DNA of 14,656 nucleotides from contig WTAG01000285.1 in NCBI GenBank assembly GCA_013139755.1, positions 1 to 14,656 on the forward strand, read 5' to 3'. The DNA comes from Methylomarinum sp. (GTDB taxonomy: Bacteria > Pseudomonadota > Gammaproteobacteria > Methylococcales > Methylomonadaceae). This document shows positions 1-7,312 of this stretch, piece by piece. The notes under the pieces are model-generated. The model searched no databases. It was given only the letters and a program-made list of their open reading frames with translations, and was not told where the DNA came from. The stretch's first letter is position 1; every line of letters starts with the position of its first letter. The translations under genes and the position numbers were made by a program.

Positions 1-1
1 C

Positions 2-76
2 AGGAATTTAGTCCTGCATCAGTCAGACCAAGCATTCTATGAATTACGTGCACATTCAATCGCCCAGCCATTTTGA
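2..76 (+). CDS. possible 3' end of an upstream gene (partial)
   Basis: From the left edge, frame 2 is open for 24 codons and stops at a TGA at 74-76. The other two forward frames close sooner. The translated tail ends in ELRAHSIAQPF and has a protein-like composition, but 24 open codons can easily occur by chance in AT-rich DNA. I recognise no family. If it is a gene, its stop lies 30 bases before the TTG start of the c-di-GMP enzyme, so the two could form one operon. They are also in the same reading frame, separated only by this stop. Confidence 0.3.
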   Translation, partial: RNLVLHQSDQAFYELRAHSIAQPF

Positions 77-106
77 TCACATTATTCAACAATTAAGAGT
101 CGACAA

Positions 107-3100
107 TTGAACCGTATCACAATCACTTTTCTAAAACAGCCTGAAAAGATTATTTTCTATTGCATAACCGGCATTATTAGTGCATTGCTTTTAATCGCAT
201 TATTTTATATTGATCAAATCACTATTGAGCAACATGGTTATACCACATATAAAAACACCCAAAACCAACTAACGCGTATACATAACCGTCTAACCAGTAA
301 ACTGCAAAATAATATTCAAGTGGTTAGAGGATTACCAGGCCTCATCTCTATTAACCCTAATTTATCTCAGGAACAATACCAAACTGCCGTTCAGCATTTA
401 TTAGATGATCGCTCTGAACTACGCAATATTGCGCTTGCACCGGACTTGGTTATTCGCTACATGTATCCAATCAAAGGTAATGAAGCCGCTATCGGCTTAG
501 ATTATCGCAAGCTGCCATCACAATTTGCAGCCGTTAATAAGGCTCGTGTAACCCGTCAACTTGTTTTAGCAGGGCCGGTTAAGTTGGTACAAGGCGGCAC
601 AGGATTAATCACAAGGTTGCCTGTGTTTATAAAAAAAGACCAGAAAGAAACTTTCTGGGGTATTGTCTCGGCCGTTATAGATGCAAACCTTTTATTTAAA
701 CGAAGTGGGCTTTTAGATGATAACTTAGCCATTGATATTGCAATCCGAGGTAAAGATAGCCTGGGTTCAGACGGAGATGTTTTTTTTGGTAATCCCGATT
801 TATTTAAGCATTCAAAACTAAAGCATACTTTAGAGCTTCCTTACGGTTCTTGGCAATTAGCCGCGCGCCCTAAAGAGGGCTGGACAACGTTACCTAAAAA
901 TATAGGCTTGCAACGCGCAATATTATCAGCCATCGCTCTCGCTATACTCATTATCATAACCAGCTTTATTCGCTCTACCCTTAAAGCCTCATTAGCCAAT
1001 CGTACATTCTTAAACTTACTGGAAAATGCACCTATTCCCTATGCTGTAAATACCAAGGATCAAACTATTTCCTATGTTAATAAAACATTCACGGAAACAT
1101 ATGGTTATACATTAGAAGATATTCCAACACTTCATGAATGGTGGATCAAAGCATACCCTAATCCAACTTATCGACAACAGGTAAAAGAGAGTTGGTTTTT
1201 AAATCTGGAGAAATTCAAGTCCACAGGCATGCCATTCGAGCCTTTAGAAGTCGACATTCAATGTAAGAGTGGTGAAATAAAGACTGTATTAGCTAGCCCC
1301 ACAACATTAGATATTGCCTCTGAAGAGAATCATTTAATCGTACTTTACGATATTACCAAGCGAAAACTCAACGAACAACAACTACAACTCTCTTCACAGG
1401 TTTTTAAAGGCACCCAAGAAGGCATCATTATTACTGACCCAGAAGGCGGCATCATTGATGTTAATCCTGCTTTTTGTAGAATCACAGGATATTCTCTTCA
1501 GGAAGTCATAGGCCAAAACCCCAAGATTCTTAGCTCAGGAAAACAATCCGCTGAATTTTATGACAATATGTGGGACACACTCAATCAAAAAGGTTACTGG
1601 CAAGGGGAACTCTGGAACCGTAAAAAAGATGGGCAAATTTATGCTGAAACACTAAGAATTTCGTCATTACAAGATGAGCAAGGACAAAACACTCATCATA
1701 TAGGTTTATTCTCCGATATAACCCATAAAAAGGAGCAACAAAAGAAATTAGAATTAATGGCGCATTATGATGTATTAACCCAGTTACCTAATCGGGCTCT
1801 TTTTGCTGATCGCTTTAAACAAGCAATTGCCCATAGCAAACGTACTGATACCCTTCTTGCTGTTTGTTTTATTGATCTGGATAATTTTAAACCCGTTAAT
1901 GATCAATATGGTCATAATGTCGGTGACCAATTACTGATTAAGGTTGCTCATCGCATCAAAGAGAAGATAAGAGAAGAAGATACCGTGTCTCGTCAAGGCG
2001 GTGATGAATTTGCACTTCTACTTGGCAATATAGAATCAATAGAGCTTTGCGAAAAGACATTACAACGCATTATCAAGGCACTTGCTCAACCTTTTAATAT
2101 TGATGAGAAAAATATCAATATTAGCGCATCAATTGGTGCCACATTATATCCACATGACAATGCGGATTTAGATACCTTATTACGCCATGCTGATCAAGCC
2201 ATGTACCAAGTTAAACAAAAAGGACGAGACAGCTTCCATTTATTTAACCCTACAGATGATCAAGACCTCATCAAAAAACAAAAGCAACTTGATGAAATAC
2301 AACAAGCTTTAGTAAACAATCAGCTTTGTTTGTATTACCAGCCCAAAGTAGACATGATTACAGGCACTGTGGTTGGCGCAGAAGCTTTAATCCGCTGGCA
2401 GCACCCTGAAAAAGGCTTAATTCCTCCCTTAGATTTTTTACCTATTATTGCAGATACCGCATTAGAAATTCAGATTGGCGATTGGGTTATCAATGAATCG
2501 CTTAAACAACTTTCTTTATGGAATGCACAAGGTATTAAATTAGAGCTTAGCATCAATATTTCTTCGTATCATTTACAATCACCAAACTTCATAAACCAAC
2601 TTGATACCGTATTAGCAAAATACCCTAAGGTTAACTCAAATGAATTACAACTGGAAATTCTTGAAAGCAGTGCGCTTGGAGACCTAGCATCCATAAGACA
2701 GACCATAAAAACATGTAAAAATACTCTAGGGCTATGCATTGCTCTTGATGATTTTGGAACAGGGTACTCTTCTTTAACCCACCTTAGAAACCTACCGGTT
2801 AACACCATCAAAATTGACCAATCTTTTGTAAGAGATATGCTGGATGACCCAAATGATTTCACCATTATAGATGGCGTCATTGGTCTGTCCCATTCATTCA
2901 ACCGAGCAGTGATTGCAGAAGGGGTTGAAACAACTGAACATGGTTTAATGTTGCTACTGATGGGCTGTCATAAAGCGCAAGGCTATGGAATCTCCCGCCC
3001 TATACCAGCAGATCAACTCCCCGATTGGCTACACAACTATAAACCCAATCAACTGTGGATTGCTTGTGGAAACAAAAATTACTCTGAAAAAGAAAGGCGC

Positions 3101-3451
3101 ATTGAGATATTTAAACTCATTATCAAACAATGGACACAAAAGATTGAGACCAGCTTACAGTCTAAAAACAGTAACACCCAGCATTGGCCAATTATGGACA
3201 GTAAAAAATGCCAGTGTGGTATATGGATAAACCGAGCCAGACAAGATCAACTTTTTAATGCAAAAGACCTTGATGATCTGGATGCGCAACATGATGTAAT
3301 GCATCAGCTAGCGATTACTTTAATGAAGCAATACCTTGCAAAAATAGATATCACAGATGATCAACTCAAAACACTGAAATCTAGCATAAAGACTCTAAAA
3401 AGTACTTTACAAAAAGGCAACCCCCCCATGAGACGCTCGCAAAACTTTTAG
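107..3451 (+). CDS. CHASE-PAS-PAS-GGDEF-EAL c-di-GMP enzyme with CZB-like tail
   Basis: An inner-membrane protein of 1114 residues predicted to make and break cyclic-di-GMP. Membrane segments lie near residues 15-36 and 270-289 and flank a periplasmic CHASE-type sensor (about 45-250). Two PAS domains (about 297-420 and 425-542) lead into GGDEF (about 550-712) and EAL (about 728-978). GGDEF is intact at 631-635, with the inhibitory RxxD site at 622-625. EAL residues are also intact: E759-A-L, N817, E850, DDFGTG at 881-886, K902 and E938. Both activities are therefore possible. The tail (about 1000-1075) resembles a CZB zinc-binding domain, with C1035 and an HxxxH at 1062/1066. The start is TTG, with AAGAG seven bases ahead. 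It keeps the first membrane helix, and the first in-frame Met is only at residue 119. The signals sensed are unknown. Confidence 0.93.
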   Translation: MNRITITFLKQPEKIIFYCITGIISALLLIALFYIDQITIEQHGYTTYKNTQNQLTRIHNRLTSKLQNNIQVVRGLPGLISINPNLSQEQYQTAVQHLLDDRSELRNIALAPDLVIRYMYPIKGNEAAIGLDYRKLPSQFAAVNKARVTRQLVLAGPVKLVQGGTGLITRLPVFIKKDQKETFWGIVSAVIDANLLFKRSGLLDDNLAIDIAIRGKDSLGSDGDVFFGNPDLFKHSKLKHTLELPYGSWQLAARPKEGWTTLPKNIGLQRAILSAIALAILIIITSFIRSTLKASLANRTFLNLLENAPIPYAVNTKDQTISYVNKTFTETYGYTLEDIPTLHEWWIKAYPNPTYRQQVKESWFLNLEKFKSTGMPFEPLEVDIQCKSGEIKTVLASPTTLDIASEENHLIVLYDITKRKLNEQQLQLSSQVFKGTQEGIIITDPEGGIIDVNPAFCRITGYSLQEVIGQNPKILSSGKQSAEFYDNMWDTLNQKGYWQGELWNRKKDGQIYAETLRISSLQDEQGQNTHHIGLFSDITHKKEQQKKLELMAHYDVLTQLPNRALFADRFKQAIAHSKRTDTLLAVCFIDLDNFKPVNDQYGHNVGDQLLIKVAHRIKEKIREEDTVSRQGGDEFALLLGNIESIELCEKTLQRIIKALAQPFNIDEKNINISASIGATLYPHDNADLDTLLRHADQAMYQVKQKGRDSFHLFNPTDDQDLIKKQKQLDEIQQALVNNQLCLYYQPKVDMITGTVVGAEALIRWQHPEKGLIPPLDFLPIIADTALEIQIGDWVINESLKQLSLWNAQGIKLELSINISSYHLQSPNFINQLDTVLAKYPKVNSNELQLEILESSALGDLASIRQTIKTCKNTLGLCIALDDFGTGYSSLTHLRNLPVNTIKIDQSFVRDMLDDPNDFTIIDGVIGLSHSFNRAVIAEGVETTEHGLMLLLMGCHKAQGYGISRPIPADQLPDWLHNYKPNQLWIACGNKNYSEKERRIEIFKLIIKQWTQKIETSLQSKNSNTQHWPIMDSKKCQCGIWINRARQDQLFNAKDLDDLDAQHDVMHQLAITLMKQYLAKIDITDDQLKTLKSSIKTLKSTLQKGNPPMRRSQNF

Positions 3452-3453
3452 CC

Positions 3454-3475
3454 AGGGAAGCACAATAGCCTCCCT
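3454..3475. terminator. hairpin between convergent genes, possible terminator
   Basis: AGGGAAGC (3454-3461) and GCCTCCCT (3468-3475) flank a six-base loop. Read on the minus strand, the stem has eight pairs including one G-U. Read on the plus strand, the same position is an A-C mismatch. It begins just after the stop of the c-di-GMP gene and lies 33 bases past the stop of the kinase gene. On the plus strand a run of five T (3483-3487) follows seven bases later. On the minus strand only a weak TTTT follows. A shared terminator is plausible but not a textbook one. Confidence 0.4.
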
Positions 3476-3507
3476 AGCACTAGTTTTTGCCTTATTTCCT
3501 TCCCTAC

Positions 3508-5853
3508 CTACTGCGAACTATCAGACCATCCGGGGCTGACAGCGGTTGTTTTGTTATAAACTTCAATATTAAAATTTATCATCTCTATAAACTTATTTGT
3601 ATCGAATGGCTTGGTTAAATAATCATCAAAACCGTATTGCATGGCCTTAGCTATTGCAGCTTTATCAACATCGGCACTAATTGCAATCACGGGTATGCCA
3701 GGCATTTTTTGCTTTAACATCATACAAGCCTCATTTCCTGTCATATTCGGCATATGAATATCAAGAAGGATTAAATTAGGCTTAAACTGCTCTGCTTTTT
3801 CTAGAACGATTACCCCATCTTCAGCAGAAATAAACTGTAGATTATCAAAATGACTGAGAATTTTTTCAACAATCAGTAGATTTACCACATTATCATCAGC
3901 ATACAAGACTGTATAAGTCTGATTAGGTGTTAGGAAGGATATACTCTCCTCTATGCTTCGACTTTTATTTATCGGTTCAGGAGTGATTTCTTGCTGACTT
4001 CCTTTAAGCTCAAACCAGAAAGTCGTACCGACATCTATTTGACTGCTAACGCCTATTTTTCCCTGCATAAGTTCCACAAGCGTCTTGGTAATTACAAGTC
4101 CAATTCCTGTCCCTTCAATCGCTGTATTCTCTCTACCTAAACGGTTGAATGAAGTAAAAAGCTGATTGATTTTGTCTTCTGCAATTCCTTTGCCGGTATC
4201 AGTAATTTCAATACGCCAGATATCACCAGGCATATATTGACAGTCAAGTGATATTATTCCATTAGGTTTGTTGTATTTAATAGCATTTGACAACAGATTA
4301 AGTAAAACTTGTTTTAAGCGAAATGCATCCGCTTTTAAGGTGACCGATTCAAAAATGTTGGGGTTATACCTTAGTTGTATCCCTTTATCATTTAGAGTCG
4401 TTTTTAAAATATTTTCGGTTGCTTGCATTACCTCGCTAAATGAGACGTCAGTGATTGAAAGCGTTAATTGGCCGACTTCAATTTTAGCCAAATCCAAAAC
4501 ATTATTAATAAGTTCTAGTAAATGCTCTCCCGCATCATAAATATACTGAATGTCACCTGTCTGTTCTGTAGTAAGGCTTTCATCATCTTGCAGTATTTGC
4601 GAAAAGCCTAATATAGCATTAAGCGGGGTGCGTAGCTCATGGCTCATGCTGGAAAGAAATTGTGACTTAGCTTCGCTGGCTTGTTCAGCCAGCTCCCGAG
4701 CTTGCTCTGTTTCTGACAGAGATTTCTCTAGCAGTACTTCGTGCTCTTGTCTGTTATGAGTCATTGAGTTAAAGCCAGACTCTAGAATATTTAACTCAGA
4801 AAAGTAAGATAAGGGAAGCTTTGGGTATTTTCCTGCTTCTAAGTCTTTAAAGGCGTTGATTAACAGTTTTAGTGGGCTGAATATTTTATGAACAGCAATG
4901 AGTGCAACAACAATAAGTAGCAACGCACTGACCAGAAAAACAATAATAATAGAGTAAATATTTTTCTTAATAGGGTCAAGAACAGCGTCTATGGGGATTT
5001 CAGAAATCACCCCCCAGTTAACTAAAGGTACAGAAGAATATACCCCAAAAACTGCTTGACCAATAACCCCTTGGTATTCTCGTGTTGAGTCCCAAGGCTC
5101 ATCTTTTAATAAATTCCGAACAATTGCATACTGAGTAGCAAAGCTATTCTCTTTAAAATATTGAGAACCGTGAGTATAAGCGCCATGCCTATCGACAATA
5201 TAATGAAAACTATTACCCTGTTTTATTTTTTTTAATATGCTTAGCCATAAAGAATCAGGCTCTATCGCTGTAATTAAAATTGCAACAACTTCATCCTGAT
5301 CGCTAATCACTGGAATAGCGATGCTAAATATTGATTCATTCGAATGTATTTCACTGCGAGAAATAGCAGAAATATACTCTCGACCATGTAAAGGAATCGC
5401 TATAAAAGGTGAGTTTACACTCAATTTATCGGGGAAATACGTTTTTAAAATATCATCATTAATTTCAGGCGTATCAATGGAAAGATGTCGATCATGGCCT
5501 GCCACAAAATTGCCTTTAGGATCAATTAATATAATTGAATGGATAGAGGGTTCACGGAGGAATATTTTATTGAGTAAGAGATTAATATTAGATTGCTGTA
5601 CTGGGGCTTGTTCTAATGCAATCACTAACGGATCAGTTTTATTTTCTAAAACAGATTTTAGCCGAGTCAGTTCACTTTCTATCGTGCTTCTAATATGTTG
5701 GTTCTGTGCATCTTGTAGAGCAAGGAAAGTGTTGCGTTCTGTTGTGTATATTCGATTACTTATCCAAGGGATAATGAAAAGCGCAGGGAATAGTGTGGTT
5801 AATAAAATTAACCATACAATCATGCTTTTTAAAGATGAGGGTAAAAAACGCAT
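3508..5853 (-). CDS. membrane hybrid sensor histidine kinase (Cache-HAMP-HisKA-HATPase-REC)
   Basis: A 781-residue inner-membrane kinase that should autophosphorylate and pass phosphate to its own receiver domain. Membrane helices at about 11-32 and 298-321 enclose a periplasmic Cache-type sensor. A HAMP-like linker and coiled coil (about 323-395) follow. HisKA carries SHELRTPLN with phospho-acceptor H405. The ATPase domain has N523 (N box), DTGKG at 552-556 and GTGIG at 581-585. The receiver (about 647-765) has D653/D654, phospho-acceptor D698, S726 and K748. All catalytic residues are present. There is no HPt domain and no output domain, so its phosphorelay partner must be encoded elsewhere. 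It begins three bases after the stop of the binding-protein gene, with no strong Shine-Dalgarno, which suggests translational coupling. The kinase assignment is firm; the ligand is unknown. Confidence 0.93.
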   Translation of the reverse strand: MRFLPSSLKSMIVWLILLTTLFPALFIIPWISNRIYTTERNTFLALQDAQNQHIRSTIESELTRLKSVLENKTDPLVIALEQAPVQQSNINLLLNKIFLREPSIHSIILIDPKGNFVAGHDRHLSIDTPEINDDILKTYFPDKLSVNSPFIAIPLHGREYISAISRSEIHSNESIFSIAIPVISDQDEVVAILITAIEPDSLWLSILKKIKQGNSFHYIVDRHGAYTHGSQYFKENSFATQYAIVRNLLKDEPWDSTREYQGVIGQAVFGVYSSVPLVNWGVISEIPIDAVLDPIKKNIYSIIIVFLVSALLLIVVALIAVHKIFSPLKLLINAFKDLEAGKYPKLPLSYFSELNILESGFNSMTHNRQEHEVLLEKSLSETEQARELAEQASEAKSQFLSSMSHELRTPLNAILGFSQILQDDESLTTEQTGDIQYIYDAGEHLLELINNVLDLAKIEVGQLTLSITDVSFSEVMQATENILKTTLNDKGIQLRYNPNIFESVTLKADAFRLKQVLLNLLSNAIKYNKPNGIISLDCQYMPGDIWRIEITDTGKGIAEDKINQLFTSFNRLGRENTAIEGTGIGLVITKTLVELMQGKIGVSSQIDVGTTFWFELKGSQQEITPEPINKSRSIEESISFLTPNQTYTVLYADDNVVNLLIVEKILSHFDNLQFISAEDGVIVLEKAEQFKPNLILLDIHMPNMTGNEACMMLKQKMPGIPVIAISADVDKAAIAKAMQYGFDDYLTKPFDTNKFIEMINFNIEVYNKTTAVSPGWSDSSQ

Positions 5854-5856
5854 CCG

Positions 5857-6933
5857 CTATTTTTTTTGTGTTGCTTTAATAACAAACCGTGTATCAATAA
5901 ATTTATTTAAATCAGCGGGTACTGTTTTCCATAAGCCCATATCAACTAATTGCTCAGACATGAGTTGTATTTCAGATAAGGTTGGAACCATATCACTGTA
6001 ATCAATCCAATTGGGTGGAGACGTTAATACCTTAAAGAATACTTCCGCTGGCGCACCGGTGTAATCAACCCCCATTTCCGAGGCTTTTACAGGGTTATTT
6101 TCAATAAACTGACCAGCGGCAACAAGGTTATCAATCAATTCTTGGAGCTGCTCCGGTTGCTCTTGAATAAATTGATCAGTCACTAAAAACACGTGATCCA
6201 TATGGTCTAGCCATATATCAGGAGATATCGCTGCCATCCATCCAACATTCAAACTGATAGAACGCTGACCTTCTGGTTCACCCACTAAGAAGCCATCAAT
6301 TTCACCTCGTTTGAGAGAATTAATCATATCTCTGGGTGGCATACCAACAATAGTGACATTTTCTGAAGACACTTGATGTTGTTTAAGCAACATGTGCAAT
6401 AGCACGTGATGTTGAGAAAAAATGTGAGGGACAGCTAGCACGGTTTTTAGCTGTTTTAAATCATCAATAGAGCTGATTTTCTGTGATAAGACAAAGCCGT
6501 TACCATTTCTATCGGCTTTTAAGACTATTTTTCCGGGGAATCCTTCTTCAATTAGCTTCATAGCCAGTGGAGATAGAATAAAAGTTCCCGATAGTTTGCC
6601 TGATTTCATATCACCGATAACATCAGGCCATGTTTGATTTTGTATGGTTTTTAAATGCAAACACTGTAATTGTTCTTGATATTTATTTTCAACAATAGCA
6701 AGAGGCAAATGACCACCACAAATCAGACGCCCAATGGCAATGGTTGGCAGTTCTTTTTTTACCTGAGGAACAGGACAGTCCAGAAAACCGTGTAAAGAAT
6801 CGGGCGCATATTGACAACTTAGCTGCTGTAGTTGAGCAAGTTTAAATGTTTTTTGCTCATTTTGTTCGCAGCCTGTTATCAGCAAAAGAATAAAGCACAC
6901 TATAGTAAGGCGGATTTTAGAAGTTAATGCCAC
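5857..6933 (-). CDS. NrtA/SsuA-like substrate-binding lipoprotein
   Basis: A periplasmic solute-binding protein of the NMT1/NrtA/SsuA group, members of which bind nitrate, bicarbonate, sulfonates or related compounds. The signal peptide ends in a lipobox, LITGC, followed by Glu, so the mature protein is lipid-anchored. Family-like stretches include VPHIFSQHH, MPPRDM, a GEP loop (GEPEG where NrtA has GEPWN) and a following IWLDHMDHVF stretch. Four further cysteines sit in its N-terminal third. I place the start at GTG 6933 because AGGTGG (6939-6944) sits five bases upstream. A GTG at 6942 would add three residues but lacks a spaced Shine-Dalgarno. No ABC permease or ATPase gene is adjacent. 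The next gene is a hybrid kinase three bases downstream, so a sensing role is more likely than transport. Ligand unknown. Confidence 0.85.
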   Translation of the reverse strand: MALTSKIRLTIVCFILLLITGCEQNEQKTFKLAQLQQLSCQYAPDSLHGFLDCPVPQVKKELPTIAIGRLICGGHLPLAIVENKYQEQLQCLHLKTIQNQTWPDVIGDMKSGKLSGTFILSPLAMKLIEEGFPGKIVLKADRNGNGFVLSQKISSIDDLKQLKTVLAVPHIFSQHHVLLHMLLKQHQVSSENVTIVGMPPRDMINSLKRGEIDGFLVGEPEGQRSISLNVGWMAAISPDIWLDHMDHVFLVTDQFIQEQPEQLQELIDNLVAAGQFIENNPVKASEMGVDYTGAPAEVFFKVLTSPPNWIDYSDMVPTLSEIQLMSEQLVDMGLWKTVPADLNKFIDTRFVIKATQKK

Positions 6934-6938
6934 ATTAG

Positions 6939-6944
6939 CCACCT
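6939..6944 (-). promoter_or_regulatory. Shine-Dalgarno deciding the binding-protein start
   Basis: On the minus strand AGGTGG lies five bases ahead of the GTG at 6933. The GTG at 6942 overlaps this motif and cannot use it, so 6933 is favoured as the real start. Confidence 0.6.
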
Positions 6945-6957
6945 ACTAAATTTAGTA
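6944..6957. promoter_or_regulatory. 14-base perfect palindrome, candidate operator
   Basis: TACTAAATTTAGTA is a perfect palindrome that touches the Shine-Dalgarno of the binding-protein/kinase unit. A repressor bound here, or a short hairpin in the mRNA, could control that operon. The motif is AT-rich, so some chance remains. I cannot assign a regulator family. Confidence 0.4.
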
Positions 6958-7075
6958 TATTAGAGAATCCCTTATATCTTAAGTTGTTTTTAAAATTAGC
7001 TCAAGGGCTGTTCAGGCTAGTTTATTACCGGAACATTGCGGTTACTAAAGAAACAGGGAAAGAAAAACATTGATC

Positions 7076-7155
7076 GTAGCCCGTATGGAGCATCGTGTAA
7101 TACGGGAATAAACGTGCAATTCATCCTGTATTCCGCAATGCTCCATACAGGCGAC
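7076..7155. repeat. pair of opposed REP-like palindromes (BIME-like)
   Basis: Copy one starts GTAGCCCGTATGGAGC and forms CCCGTAT/ATACGGG (7080-7086 with 7100-7106). Copy two is inverted and forms CCTGTAT/ATACAGG (7125-7131 with 7145-7151). Each stem has seven perfect pairs with 13 bases between the arms. The two copies differ at the third stem position, and both arms change together, so pairing is kept. The two copies also pair with each other almost end to end. This layout matches REP units that occur in opposed pairs and are moved by RAYT-type tyrosine transposases. No such transposase is in the window. Confidence 0.7.
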
Positions 7156-7232
7156 ATATCACTTTTTTGATATAAAAATATATTGGGATTGGTATAAGTA
7201 CCCGCCCCCTTTTTTCTGCCCTTAAGTCTCTT

Positions 7233-7255
7233 CGGCATAATTTAAAAATATGCCG
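7233..7255. promoter_or_regulatory. seven-base inverted repeat upstream of the flavoprotein gene
   Basis: CGGCATA (7233-7239) and TATGCCG (7249-7255) are perfect inverted arms around a nine-base AT-only centre, 57 bases before the flavoprotein start. The spacing suits a dimeric regulator site. It could also be a small hairpin. No T-run follows, so a terminator is unlikely. Confidence 0.3.
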
Positions 7256-7312
7256 TAAAATGCTACTTTTACTCTAACTAAGTAACAACCGAACAATTGG
7301 ATACTTGTTTAC

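Larger units (their letters stand above)
6943..7312. other. 370-base divergent intergenic region
   Basis: This gap separates the leftward binding-protein/kinase unit from the rightward flavoprotein gene, so it should hold promoters for both. It contains the AT-rich palindrome at 6944-6957, an opposed pair of REP-like hairpins at 7076-7155 and a seven-base inverted repeat at 7233-7255. I see no convincing -35/-10 pair on either strand. A 73-codon open frame on the minus strand (7017-7238) runs through the REP pair and is judged not to be a gene. Confidence 0.7.

Noticed and set aside
779..787. T8 tract in the CHASE-coding region as a slippage switch.
   Set aside because: Such runs are common in AT-rich coding DNA, and the frame is intact with no sign of variation.
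2569..2901. 110-codon minus-strand open frame within the c-di-GMP gene.
   Set aside because: It is antisense to the intact EAL domain, including DDFGTG; a shadow frame.
3421..3427. C7 tract in the c-di-GMP gene as a phase-variation switch.
   Set aside because: It lies eight to ten codons from the end, so slippage would alter only the last few residues beyond all domains.
5851..5868. Binding-protein and kinase frames are the same, separated only by TAG and CGG, with an A8 tract before the stop; stop read-through could give a single receptor-kinase.
   Set aside because: The kinase begins with its own membrane helix that enters from the cytoplasm. Fused behind a periplasmic protein, that helix would put the Cache sensor on the wrong side. 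Translational coupling explains the spacing better.
5321..6001. 226-codon plus-strand open frame across the kinase/lipoprotein junction.
   Set aside because: It is antisense to two genes with clear families; the translation has no recognisable domain.
7017..7238. 73-codon minus-strand open frame in the divergent intergenic region.
   Set aside because: It runs straight through the opposed REP hairpins, has no family resemblance, and its composition follows the repeat.
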